A stretch of DNA of 38,258 nt. Origin: CAYQSU01 sp964420325. GTDB lineage: Bacteria > Pseudomonadota > Alphaproteobacteria > Rhodospirillales > Defluviicoccaceae. The notes beneath the pieces were generated by a model, which was not told where the DNA came from, made no database searches, and saw nothing but the letters and a program-made list of their open reading frames with translations. Location of the stretch: the NCBI GenBank assembly GCA_964420325.1, contig CAYQSU010000030.1, positions 1 through 38,258 on the forward strand, in the 5' to 3' direction. This document shows, in pieces, positions 1 through 7,843 of this stretch. The position numbers were made by a program, and so were the translations under genes. Position 1 is the first letter of the stretch; the number at the start of each line of letters is the position of its first letter.

Positions 1-1127
1 ATCACTTCGGGCGGATCTTCTTCAACCAGGCGACGCTGTCGGCGGCCGGTGTCGCGCAGGTCGCGGTCGTGCACGGCAACTGCACGGCGGGCGGCGCCTA
101 CCAGCCGGCGATGAGCGACGAGAACATCATCGTGCGCGGCGCGGGGCAGGTGTTCCTCGGCGGCCCGCCGCTGGTCAAGGCGGCCACCGGCGAGGTGGTC
201 TCGGCCGAGGAACTGGGCGGCGCCGACGTGCATGCGCGGATCTCGGGGGTCACGGACCACTATGCCATGGACGACGGCCATGCGCTCGCCATCGCCAGGC
301 GCATCGTCGCCAACCTGAACCGGCGCAAGCCGGTCGGTCTCGCGATCCGCGAGCCGAGAGAGCCCCGCTACGATCCGAAGGAGATCTACGGCATCGTTGC
401 CGGCGATCTCAAGAAGCCCTTCGACGTGCGCGAGGTCATCGCGCGCATCGTCGACGCCTCGGAGTTCGAGGAGTTCAAGCAGCTCTACGGCACCACCCTG
501 GTGTGCGCGTTCGCGCACATCTTCGGCTATCCCGTCGGCATCGTCGCCAACAACGGCATCCTGTTCTCGGACTCGGCGCTCAAGGGTGCGCACTTCGTCG
601 AGCTCTGCTGCCAGCGCGGCCTGCCGCTGGTGTTCCTGCAGAACATCTCCGGGTTCATGGTCGGCCGCAAGGCCGAGGCCGGCGGCATCGCCAAGGACGG
701 TGCCAAGATGGTCACCGCCGTGGCCTGCGCGCGGGTGCCCAAGTTCACCGTCCTCATCGGCGGCTCGTTCGGGGCCGGCAACTACTCGATGTGCGGCCGC
801 GCCTACGACCCCCGGTTCCTGTGGATGTGGCCCAACGCACGGATCTCGGTGATGGGCGGCGAGCAGGCGGCGGGCGTGCTCGCGACCGTCAGGCGGGACA
901 GCATCGAGGAGCAGGGCGGCACCTGGAGCGCGGACGAGGAGGCGGCCTTCCGCCGGCCCGTTCTCGAGCAGTACGAGGGCCAGGGCCACCCCTACTACGC
1001 CAGCGCGCGGCTGTGGGACGACGGCATCATCGACCCCGCCGAGACCCGCATGGTGCTCGGTCTCGGCATCTCCGCCGCCCTCAACGCACCGGTGGCGAGG
1101 ACCGCGTTCGGCGTGTTCAGGATGTGA
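1..1127 (+). CDS. liuB: Methylcrotonoyl-CoA carboxylase carboxyltransferase (beta) subunit, 5' truncated
   Basis: This is the C-terminal part of the acyl-CoA carboxylase subunit that moves the carboxyl group from biotin to 3-methylcrotonyl-CoA in leucine breakdown. The frame is open from the window edge (first full codon at base 3) and starts HFGRIFFNQATLSAAG, a stretch typical of the family, followed by CTAGGAYQPAMSDE, the GQVFLGGPPLVKAATGE segment, and AGNYSMCGRAYDP in the second crotonase-like half. About 374 residues are present. The family is usually near 535 residues, so roughly the first 160 lie upstream. A GTG at 69 is an internal Val codon, not a start. The neighbours liuC, liuD and liuE make methylcrotonoyl-CoA more likely than propionyl-CoA as the substrate. 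The enzyme works in the cytoplasm with the liuD product. Confidence 0.93.
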   Translation, partial: HFGRIFFNQATLSAAGVAQVAVVHGNCTAGGAYQPAMSDENIIVRGAGQVFLGGPPLVKAATGEVVSAEELGGADVHARISGVTDHYAMDDGHALAIARRIVANLNRRKPVGLAIREPREPRYDPKEIYGIVAGDLKKPFDVREVIARIVDASEFEEFKQLYGTTLVCAFAHIFGYPVGIVANNGILFSDSALKGAHFVELCCQRGLPLVFLQNISGFMVGRKAEAGGIAKDGAKMVTAVACARVPKFTVLIGGSFGAGNYSMCGRAYDPRFLWMWPNARISVMGGEQAAGVLATVRRDSIEEQGGTWSADEEAAFRRPVLEQYEGQGHPYYASARLWDDGIIDPAETRMVLGLGISAALNAPVARTAFGVFRM

Positions 1128-1155
1128 GCGAGGGGGGGCCGTGATGCCGCCGATG

Positions 1156-1163
1156 AGGAGGAG
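1156..1163 (+). promoter_or_regulatory. Shine-Dalgarno deciding the start of the PA14-domain gene
   Basis: AGGAGGAG ends 7 nt before the ATG at 1171. It supports that ATG over the in-frame GTG at 1141 and ATG at 1144, because translation from 1171 gives a compact signal peptide directly at the N-terminus. Confidence 0.7.
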
Positions 1164-1170
1164 CAGGGCG

Positions 1171-1788
1171 ATGTCGTTTGGGAGAAGCTTGGCAAGGTGG
1201 ACGATGGCGGCCGTCGTCGGCCTCGTCGCCCTCGCGGTGGAGGCGCAGACGCCGGAGCCGGCGGCCGATGCGGTTCGCCTGCCGTCGCCGGCGCCGGCGG
1301 CACCCCAGCCGACTCAGTCGGCACTCAAGGACGGCCTCGCCGTCCGCTACTACTTCCACAGATTCAACCATCTGTCGGAGTTCGAGGAATGGATGCGCTA
1401 CGAAGACGGCGTCGAGGGCACGCCGCTCGCCCATCTCGACTACCGCATGGGCCGCGGCAACGTGCTGACGACGACGTCGTCGGACATGGTCGGCGCTAAG
1501 ATCACCGGCGTCATCGAGCTTGCGAAGGCGGGCGCGTACACCTTCCTGCTCACCTCCAACGACGGTGTCCGGCTGACCATCGGCGGGGTGATGATGCACG
1601 AGGATCCGGAGATCCATCCCGACACCACCTCGCCGCCGCTCATCATCGAGATCGCCGAGCCCGGCTGGTATCCGCTCGACATCCTCTATTACGAGAAGAA
1701 GGGAACCGCGACGCTGAGGCTCGAATGGCGGCCGCCGGGGGAGGCGGCGTTCGTGCCGGTGCCGGCGGCGGCCCTGAAGCACCCGTGA
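1171..1788 (+). CDS. Secreted PA14-domain protein in the leucine operon
   Basis: This 205-aa protein begins MSFGRSLARWTMAAVVGLVA and has a probable signal peptide ending near AVEAQ, so it is expected outside the cytoplasm. A Pro/Ala-rich linker follows, then a PA14-type beta-barrel domain over most of the remainder: GLAVRYYFHRFNHLSEFEEW, then GVIELAKAGAYTFLLTSNDGVRLTIGG, GWYPLDILYYEKKGTATLRL and EWRPPG. The SNDGVRL segment, the G-Y-P-L-x-I-x-Y-Y strand and the closing LEWRPPG are hallmarks of PA14 domains, which often bind carbohydrates. The start at 1171 has a strong Shine-Dalgarno; an upstream start at 1141 would add 10 residues. It sits 43 bp after liuB and 21 bp before liuC, so it is probably cotranscribed. 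No catalytic domain is visible. Its role in a cytoplasmic acyl-CoA pathway is unexplained. Confidence 0.85.
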   Translation: MSFGRSLARWTMAAVVGLVALAVEAQTPEPAADAVRLPSPAPAAPQPTQSALKDGLAVRYYFHRFNHLSEFEEWMRYEDGVEGTPLAHLDYRMGRGNVLTTTSSDMVGAKITGVIELAKAGAYTFLLTSNDGVRLTIGGVMMHEDPEIHPDTTSPPLIIEIAEPGWYPLDILYYEKKGTATLRLEWRPPGEAAFVPVPAAALKHP

Positions 1789-1809
1789 GCGTTGGAAGGG
1801 GCTGCGGCG

Positions 1810-2601
1810 ATGGCTGACGACGGTCTGTTCTCGGAGGTCGACGACGTCGGCGTCGGCTGGCTCGTCCTCGATCGCCCGGACGTGCACAACGCCTTCGGCG
1901 ACGTGATGATCGCCGCCATCACGGCGAGGCTCAGGGAGCTCGAGGCCGACGGCCGCGTGCGCGCGGTGGCCGTCGCCGCCCGCGGCAAGACCTTCTCGGC
2001 GGGGGCGGATCTCGAGTGGATGCGGCGGATGGCGGGCTACTCCCATGCCGAGAACGTCGCCGACGCGCTGCGGCTCGCGGAGATGCTCCACGTGCTCGAC
2101 CGCCTGAGGAAGCCGGTGATCGCCCTGGTCCAGGGGCCGACCTACGGCGGCGGCGTCGGGCTGATTGCCGCTTGCGACATCGTCGTCGCCGCCGACGCGG
2201 CTAGGTTTGCGCTGACCGAGGTCAAGCTCGGGCTCCTCCCGGCGACCATCTCGCCGTACGTGATCGCCGCCATCGGCGCCCGCCAGGCCCGCCGCTACTT
2301 CCTCACCGCCGAGACGTTCGATGCCGAGGAGGCGCAAAGGATCGGGCTTGTCCATGCCGTCGTCCCGGCGGCCCTGCTCGAGCACAAGGCGCGGGCCATT
2401 CTCGGCGCGATCATGGCCTGCGGGCCCGAGGCGGTGGTGGCCGCGAAGGATCTCATCCGCACGGTCGCGGGCCGCCCCGTCGATGCGGCGCTGATGCGGG
2501 AGACCGCCGAGAAGATCGCGAAGGCGCGCGCATCGGAGGAAGCGCGGCCGCGCATCTCCGCCTTCCTGGAGAAGCGCGGCTCGGCCGCTCCGGGGACCTG
2601 A
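1810..2601 (+). CDS. liuC: Methylglutaconyl-CoA hydratase (enoyl-CoA hydratase family)
   Basis: This 263-aa crotonase-fold enzyme is predicted to hydrate 3-methylglutaconyl-CoA to HMG-CoA. Visible motifs are LDRPDVHNAFGDVM (residues 21-33), the CoA/oxyanion segment KTFSAGADLEWMRRM (60-74), PTYGGGVGLIAACDIV (110-125) and TEVKLGLLPATISPYVI (136-152), which includes the usual catalytic Glu region. The LLPATISPYV run is characteristic of bacterial LiuC rather than short-chain crotonases. The ATG at 1810 follows GGAAGGGG by 8 nt and is preferred over a TTG at 1792. The stop overlaps the liuD start by one base (TGATG), so translational coupling is likely. Length is normal for the family. Confidence 0.92.
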   Translation: MADDGLFSEVDDVGVGWLVLDRPDVHNAFGDVMIAAITARLRELEADGRVRAVAVAARGKTFSAGADLEWMRRMAGYSHAENVADALRLAEMLHVLDRLRKPVIALVQGPTYGGGVGLIAACDIVVAADAARFALTEVKLGLLPATISPYVIAAIGARQARRYFLTAETFDAEEAQRIGLVHAVVPAALLEHKARAILGAIMACGPEAVVAAKDLIRTVAGRPVDAALMRETAEKIAKARASEEARPRISAFLEKRGSAAPGT

Positions 2602-4667
2602 TGTTCGCGAAGATCCTCATCGCCAACCGTGGCGAGATCGCCTGCCGGGTCATCCGCACGGCGCGCCGCCTCGGCGTCAAGACGGTCGCCGTCTACTCCG
2701 ACGCCGACGCGAAGGCGCTGCATGTGGCCCTCGCCGACGAGGCGGTACGCCTGGGTCCGGCGCCGGCGCGGGAGAGCTACCTCGACATCGCCCGTGTCCT
2801 CGATGCTGCCCGGCGTGCCGGCGCCGAGGCGATCCACCCCGGCTATGGCTTCCTCTCGGAGAACGCGGAGTTCGCCGAGGGCGTGCGGGCCGCCGGGCTC
2901 GCGTTCATCGGCCCGCCGCCGGACGCCATCCGCGCCATGGGGTCGAAGAGCGCCGCCAAGGCGATCATGGAGGCGGCGGGTGTGCCCACGGTCCCCGGCT
3001 ACCACGGCACGGCACAGAGCCCGACCGTGCTCGCCGAGGCCGCCGACGCGATCGGCTATCCCGTCCTCATCAAGGCGGTCTCCGGCGGAGGTGGCCGCGG
3101 CATGCGCATCGTCGCCTCGCCGGTCGAGCTCCCGGCGGCGATCGAGTCCGCCCGCCGCGAGGCCAAGGCCGCCTTCGGCGACGACGCGCTGCTCATCGAG
3201 AAGTATCTCGCCCGGCCGCGCCACGTCGAGGCGCAGGTGTTCGCCGATGGCCTCGGCAACGTCCTCCACCTGTTCGAGCGCGACTGCTCGATCCAGAGGC
3301 GCCACCAGAAGATCATCGAGGAGGCCCCGGCTCCCGGGCTCGACGCCGACGCGCGGAGGCGCCTCGGCGAGGCCGCGGTCGCCGCCGCGCGGGCGATCGG
3401 CTACGAGGGGGCCGGAACCGTCGAGTTCCTGATGGCGGCCGACGGCGCCTTCTACTTCATGGAGATGAACACCCGCCTCCAGGTCGAGCATCCGGTCACC
3501 GAGATGATCACCGGCGTCGACCTCGTCGACTGGCAGCTCCGGGTGGCCGCCGGCCAGCCACTGCCGCTCGGCCAGGACGATCTCGCGGTCAGCGGCCACG
3601 CCATCGAGGTGCGCCTCTACGCCGAGGATCCGGCGCGGGACTTCCTGCCGGCGAGCGGCGCGCTGCGCCACCTCAAGTTCCCCGAGGAGACGCCCCATGT
3701 GCGTGTCGACACCGGCGTCCGTCAGGGCGATGCCATCGGCATCCACTATGATCCCCTGATCGCCAAGCTGATCGTCTGGGATCAGGATCGCAGCCGGGCG
3801 ATCCGGCGTCTGCGCAGGGCGCTTACCGAGACCCAGATCGCCGGGCCCGAGACCAACCTGGCACTCCTCAGCCAGATCGCCGGCCACGCCGCGTTCGCCG
3901 CCGGCGACGTCGATACGCTGTTCATCGAGCGCCATCGCCGCGACCTGCTTCCCGAACGACGGCCGGTCTCCGCCCGCTTTCTCGCCCTTGCCAGCCTCGA
4001 CGTGATGCTGCGGCGCGACGAGGAGGCGCGCCTCGCCGCCCGCCGCTCCGCCGATCCCTACTCGCCCTGGCACCTGACCTCGGGCTGGCGCCTCAACGAC
4101 GACAATCTTCATGTGCTCGCCTTCCGCGACGGCGACGAGCGGACGCAGGTGGTCGTCCACTATCACGAGGGCGGGTTGTCGCTGGACCTGCCCGGCCAGC
4201 GCGAGCCGGTGCAGGCTGCGGGCGAGATCGTTCCGGGCGGCGATCTTTTCGCCGACCTCGACGGCGTCCGGCTGAAGGCGACCGTCATCCGCCACGGCAG
4301 CGAGCTCACCATCCTCTCTGGCGGCGAGAGCGCCCGCCTCGAGCTGGACGATCCGGCGGCGCGGGCGCACCTCCAGGAAGCCGGCGGCGGCAGCCTGAAG
4401 GCGCCGATGCCGGCGCGGGTGGTGGCGGTCAACGCCAGGCCCGGCGATGTCGTCGGTCGCGGCACCACGCTGATGGTGCTGGAAGCGATGAAGATGGAGC
4501 ATGCCGTCACCGCGCCGGTCCACGGCCGCGTCGCCGCCGTCCACTTCGCGGTCGGCGAGCAGGTCGAGGAAGGCGCGGAGCTGGTGTCGCTCGAGGACGA
4601 GGGGCCGGCCGCGGTGTCGGAGGCCGCGGCGACGGGAGAGGGCCATGCGCCTTCCGGCACGGGTTAG
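2601..4667 (+). CDS. liuD: Methylcrotonoyl-CoA carboxylase biotin-containing (alpha) subunit
   Basis: This 688-aa protein carboxylates its own biotin using ATP and bicarbonate, then hands the carboxyl to the liuB subunit. The biotin carboxylase part starts MFAKILIANRGEIACRVIRT and includes HPGYGFLSEN (79-88), the glycine-rich ATP-grasp loop SGGGGRGM (161-168) and EMNTRLQVEHPVTE (288-301). A linker region leads to a C-terminal biotinyl domain (about 600-670) with EAMKMEH, where K631 is the predicted biotinylated lysine. The start overlaps the liuC stop by 1 nt and its end overlaps liuE by 23 nt. Length and domain order match methylcrotonoyl-CoA carboxylase alpha. A propionyl- or geranyl-CoA carboxylase is the alternative; the HMG-CoA lyase partner argues for methylcrotonoyl. 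Confidence 0.95.
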   Translation: MFAKILIANRGEIACRVIRTARRLGVKTVAVYSDADAKALHVALADEAVRLGPAPARESYLDIARVLDAARRAGAEAIHPGYGFLSENAEFAEGVRAAGLAFIGPPPDAIRAMGSKSAAKAIMEAAGVPTVPGYHGTAQSPTVLAEAADAIGYPVLIKAVSGGGGRGMRIVASPVELPAAIESARREAKAAFGDDALLIEKYLARPRHVEAQVFADGLGNVLHLFERDCSIQRRHQKIIEEAPAPGLDADARRRLGEAAVAAARAIGYEGAGTVEFLMAADGAFYFMEMNTRLQVEHPVTEMITGVDLVDWQLRVAAGQPLPLGQDDLAVSGHAIEVRLYAEDPARDFLPASGALRHLKFPEETPHVRVDTGVRQGDAIGIHYDPLIAKLIVWDQDRSRAIRRLRRALTETQIAGPETNLALLSQIAGHAAFAAGDVDTLFIERHRRDLLPERRPVSARFLALASLDVMLRRDEEARLAARRSADPYSPWHLTSGWRLNDDNLHVLAFRDGDERTQVVVHYHEGGLSLDLPGQREPVQAAGEIVPGGDLFADLDGVRLKATVIRHGSELTILSGGESARLELDDPAARAHLQEAGGGSLKAPMPARVVAVNARPGDVVGRGTTLMVLEAMKMEHAVTAPVHGRVAAVHFAVGEQVEEGAELVSLEDEGPAAVSEAAATGEGHAPSGTG

Positions 4668-5571
4668 CATCGTCGAGGTCGGGCCCAGGGACGGCCTGCA
4701 GAACGAGCCGGTGCCGGCGCCGGCGGCGGTCCGCATCGAGCTCGTCGACCGGCTGGCCGAGGCGGGGCTGCCGGTGATCGAGGCCGGCAGCTTCGTCTCC
4801 CCGCGCTGGGTGCCGCAGATGGCCGGCACCGCCGAGGTCCTCGCCGGCATCCGGCGCCGGCCGGGCACGCGCTATCCGGTGCTGACCCCGAACATCACCG
4901 GGTTCCGCGAGGCGGTTGCCGCCGGCGCCGAGGAGGTGGCGGTGTTCGCCGCCGCCACCGAGACGTTTTCCGAGCGGAACCTCAACTGCTCGATCGCCCG
5001 GAGCCTCGAGCGCTACCGGGAGGTGGCGGCGGCGGCGGACCGCCAGGGCGTGCGGGTACGCGGCTACGTCTCCTGCGTGCTCGGCTGCCCCTACGAGGGC
5101 GAGGTGGCGGTCGAGACCGTCGCCGCCCTCGCCGAGGAGCTCAGGGCGATGGGCTGCGACGAGATCTCGCTCGGCGACACCATCGGCGTCGGTACCCCCG
5201 GCCGCGCCGAAGGGCTGGTCCAGGCGGTGGCCCGCCGCGTCCCCTTGGAGCACCTCGCCGTCCACTTCCACGACACCTACGGCCAGGCGCTTGCCAACAT
5301 TCTCGCCGTGCTCGAGTGCGGCATCGCCACCGTCGATGCCTCGGTCGCCGGGCTCGGCGGCTGCCCCTACGCCCCGGGCGCCGCCGGCAACGTCGCCACC
5401 GAGGACGTCCTCTACATGCTGGATGGGCTCGGGATCGAGACCGGCGTCGATCTCGATGCGGTGGCCGCGGCAGGGCTCTTCATCTGCGCGGCGCTTGGCC
5501 GGCGGCCGGTGTCCAAGGTCTCGCAGGCGATGGCGGCACGGCTCGAGGCGCCGGCCGCGTTCGGCCGCTGA
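4645..5571 (+). CDS. liuE: Hydroxymethylglutaryl-CoA lyase
   Basis: This 308-aa TIM-barrel enzyme cleaves HMG-CoA to acetyl-CoA and acetoacetate, the last step of leucine breakdown. The start at the ATG inside the 3' end of liuD gives MRLPARVSIVEVGPRDGLQNE with a GGGAGAGGG Shine-Dalgarno just upstream. R15 and D16 (GPRDGLQNE), the metal-ligand histidines of VHFHD (H207, H209), the signature GLGGCPYAPGAAGN with catalytic C240, and N249 all match known active-site positions of the family. The upstream open frame from 4501 is only the overlap with liuD and lacks the family sequence. It is in operon with liuD (23 nt overlap) and the following DapA-like gene (10 bp gap). Confidence 0.95.
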   Translation: MRLPARVSIVEVGPRDGLQNEPVPAPAAVRIELVDRLAEAGLPVIEAGSFVSPRWVPQMAGTAEVLAGIRRRPGTRYPVLTPNITGFREAVAAGAEEVAVFAAATETFSERNLNCSIARSLERYREVAAAADRQGVRVRGYVSCVLGCPYEGEVAVETVAALAEELRAMGCDEISLGDTIGVGTPGRAEGLVQAVARRVPLEHLAVHFHDTYGQALANILAVLECGIATVDASVAGLGGCPYAPGAAGNVATEDVLYMLDGLGIETGVDLDAVAAAGLFICAALGRRPVSKVSQAMAARLEAPAAFGR

Positions 5572-5581
5572 CGGGGCGGCG

Positions 5582-6463
5582 ATGGCCCCGTTCCGCGGCG
5601 TCTTCCCCTATCTGGTCTCGCCCGTCGACGAGGGCGGCCGGGTCAAGACCGAGGTGCTCGCCCGCCTCGTCGACCACCTCGTCGCCAACGGCGTGCACGG
5701 GCTCGCGCCGCTCGGCAGCACCGGCGAGTTCGCCTACCTCACCTGGGCGCAGCGCCGGTCCGTGGTCGCGGCGACCCTGGAGGCCGCGGGCGGTCGCGTC
5801 CCCGTCATCGCCGGCGTCGCCGCGACGACGACGCGGGAGGCCTGCCGCCAGGCTCGCGCCTTCGAGCGCCTGGGCGTCGCCGGCATCGTCGCCGTCCTCG
5901 ACGCCTACTTCCCGGTCTCCGAGAACGGCGTCGTCTCCTACTTCACCCGGGTGGCCGCGGCCGTCGACCTCCCCGTGGTGCTCTACACCAACCCCAGCTT
6001 CCAGCGCGCCGACCTGACGCTCGCCGCCATCGAGCGCCTCGCCGCCGTCCCCAACATCCTCTACATCAAGGACGCCTCCACCAACACCGGCCGGCTGCTG
6101 TCGATCCTCGAGAGGGTCGGCGACCGGCTCCGGGTGTTCGCCGCCTCCTCGCACATCCCGGCGGCGGTGATGCTGATCGGCGGCGTCGGCTGGATGGCGG
6201 GGCCGGCGTGCCTGATCCCGGCCGAGAGCGTGCGGCTCTACGAGCTCGCGTCCGCCGGCCGCTGGGGCGACGCGATGGCGCTCCAGCGGCGACTGTGGCC
6301 GCTGCACGAGGCCTTCGCCAGGTACGCGCTCGCGGCCTGCGTCAAGGGCGGGCTCGAGATTCTCGGCTTTCCCGTCGGCCCGCCGCTCCCGCCGCAATCG
6401 CCCCTCGATGCCCGCGCCGAGGCCGAGGTCCGAAAGGCCCTCGAGACCGCCGGCGTTCTCTAG
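5582..6463 (+). CDS. Dihydrodipicolinate synthase (DapA)-family lyase/aldolase
   Basis: This 293-aa class I aldolase-family protein shows the DapA/NanA fold signatures: PLGSTGEFAYLT (43-54, the substrate carboxylate loop), VVLYTNPS with Y135, and NILYIKDAS with K163 as the predicted Schiff-base lysine. The true start is the ATG at 5582, 10 bp after liuE; the much longer open frame beginning near 4916 is antisense-like sequence over liuE and is not coding. Members of this family include dihydrodipicolinate synthase, N-acetylneuraminate lyase and several sugar-acid or hydroxy-acid aldolases, and the substrate cannot be assigned from the sequence. The real lysine-pathway DapA is usually not placed in a leucine operon, so an accessory aldolase or dehydratase is more likely. 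Confidence 0.88.
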   Translation: MAPFRGVFPYLVSPVDEGGRVKTEVLARLVDHLVANGVHGLAPLGSTGEFAYLTWAQRRSVVAATLEAAGGRVPVIAGVAATTTREACRQARAFERLGVAGIVAVLDAYFPVSENGVVSYFTRVAAAVDLPVVLYTNPSFQRADLTLAAIERLAAVPNILYIKDASTNTGRLLSILERVGDRLRVFAASSHIPAAVMLIGGVGWMAGPACLIPAESVRLYELASAGRWGDAMALQRRLWPLHEAFARYALAACVKGGLEILGFPVGPPLPPQSPLDARAEAEVRKALETAGVL

Positions 6464-6776
6464 CCCGGGTTCAGCGCGGCACGACCGGAAACCGCACCAC
6501 CGTCGTGCCCGACCGGGGCTCCCGTACCATCGCCGTCAGCGCCGGCGACGAGCCCGGCACCCCCAGCAGTGGCACCGCTAACCCCATTGTGGTATAGTTC
6601 CTCGGAGGTTGGGAAGAGAGGCGTAAAAACAAGGCCTTACCCAAGGCCGTCGACACCGGCCTTCGCACCGAAGCTGAGCGTGCCCGGGAAGCGGCAACTC
6701 TGCCTGGAGTGAACGGATATCAGCGAAGGCTCGGCGCTGGAATGCGGGACGTGACAGCAAGGGACGGGCGGTCGCG
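6464..6776. other. Intergenic region between the liu operon and the sigma-54 activator
   Basis: These 313 bases hold no gene I can support. An 8-bp inverted repeat (GGCACGAC at 6478-6485 and GTCGTGCC at 6502-6509) lies just after the dapA-like stop and could form a hairpin, but no T-run follows. A short minus-strand open frame ending near 6471 reads GTTVVRFPVVPR at its C-terminus. That could be a relic of a larger gene, but it has no convincing start. The stretch 6590-6640 is richer in A+T (TATAGTTCC, GTAAAAACAAGG) than its surroundings and is the likeliest place for the activator's promoter. I saw no TGGCAC-N5-TTGC sigma-54 box. Confidence 0.5.
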
Positions 6777-7802
6777 ATGGAGGTGGATGCCGCCGGCGCT
6801 ACCGACGATCGAACGGGGCTCGTGGGTGGCAGCCGGGCCTTTCACGACGTCTTGGCGAAAATCAAGGCCTTCAGCGTCTGCGACGCGCCGATCCTGATCG
6901 AAGGTGAGACCGGCACGGGTAAGGAGCTGGTCGCGCGTGCCGTGCATTACCTGTCGATGCGGCGCGGCGGACCGTTCGTCCCGGTCAACTGTGCCGCTCT
7001 GCCGGACCAGCTTGTCGTCAACGAGCTCTTCGGCCATACGCGGGGAGCGTTCACCGGGGCGGAGGTGCGGCAAGCGGGATTGGTCGAACAGGCGTGCCGC
7101 GGCACGATCCTCTTCGACGAGGTGGATACCCTGCCGCTGCCGGCGCAGGCCGTGCTGCTCCGGTTCCTGCAGGATCAGGAGTACCGCCCGCTCGGCGGCG
7201 GCGCGCCGAAGACGGGGAACGTCCGCGTGCTCGCCGCCAGCAACGCCGACGTTGGGGCCAAGGTGCGGGAACGGTCGTTTCGCGAGGATCTGTTCTACCG
7301 TCTGAACGTGCTCACCCTGCATCTGCCGCCGCTGCGCGAGCGGGCCGACGACATTCCGTTGCTGGTCCGGCACTTCCTCGAGCGCTTGCGCCATCGTTAC
7401 GGCGGGCCCGGAAAGCAGGTGACCGCGGAGGCGATGGCGGCACTCCGCGCTCATCCCTGGCCGGGCAACGTGCGGGAACTGGAGAACCGGCTGCACCGTG
7501 CCTTCGTGCTCGCTCCGGCGCCGGAGATCGACTGCGCCGATCTCGAGCTTGTGCCGGTCAACGGCAGCCCCCACCCGCAGTGCCCGGGGACGACGGGGGA
7601 GTGCGGGTGCGCCAGCTTTGCCGCCGCCAAGGCCCGTGCCGTTGCCGATTTCGAGCAGGCGTACCTGCAGCGGCTGATGACGACGACCAACGGCAACGTC
7701 TCGGCGGCCAGCCGGATGGCAAGGAAGGAGCGCCGGACCCTCGCCCGTCTGCTGAAGAAGCACGGCATCGATCGGCGCCAGTTCGAGGCCAACGGGCGCT
7801 GA
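6777..7802 (+). CDS. Sigma-54-dependent transcriptional activator without a sensor domain
   Basis: This 341-aa bacterial enhancer-binding protein would use ATP to remodel sigma-54 RNA polymerase. The AAA+ domain spans about 14-250: Walker A GETGTGKE (43-50), the sigma-54 contact loop GAFTGA (90-95), Walker B GTILFDEV (D114, E115), then FREDLFYRLNVLTLHLPPLRER and HPWPGNVRELENR. A Fis-type helix-turn-helix lies at about 305-331 (VSAASRMARKERRTLARLLKKHG). Only about 13 residues precede the AAA+ domain, so there is no receiver, GAF or PAS module; PspF and HrpR/S-type activators share this plan. A short Cys-containing linker (TGECGCASF) joins AAA+ and HTH. It converges with the eCIS operon and is a plausible regulator of it, but no target box was found. 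Confidence 0.9.
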   Translation: MEVDAAGATDDRTGLVGGSRAFHDVLAKIKAFSVCDAPILIEGETGTGKELVARAVHYLSMRRGGPFVPVNCAALPDQLVVNELFGHTRGAFTGAEVRQAGLVEQACRGTILFDEVDTLPLPAQAVLLRFLQDQEYRPLGGGAPKTGNVRVLAASNADVGAKVRERSFREDLFYRLNVLTLHLPPLRERADDIPLLVRHFLERLRHRYGGPGKQVTAEAMAALRAHPWPGNVRELENRLHRAFVLAPAPEIDCADLELVPVNGSPHPQCPGTTGECGCASFAAAKARAVADFEQAYLQRLMTTTNGNVSAASRMARKERRTLARLLKKHGIDRRQFEANGR

Positions 7803-7814
7803 CCCGGCGCCGGG
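7803..7814. repeat. 12-bp perfect palindrome between convergent genes
   Basis: CCCGGCGCCGGG starts right after the activator stop codon, in the 41-bp gap where the activator and the eCIS operon converge. It could contribute to a bidirectional terminator stem, but no T-run is present on either side. Confidence 0.35.
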
Positions 7815-7843
7815 CTCGGCGGCGAAACCGAAGCAAACGCCGT

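Noticed and set aside
1117..4868. Long minus-strand open frames opposite the liu genes
   Set aside because: They run antisense to liuB, liuC and liuD, which carry unmistakable enzyme motifs; the antisense products look like composition artefacts.
6471..6668. Minus-strand open frame ending in GTTVVRFPVVPR
   Set aside because: The ending looks protein-like and could be a relic, but there is no ribosome binding site, no domain and nothing upstream to join it to.
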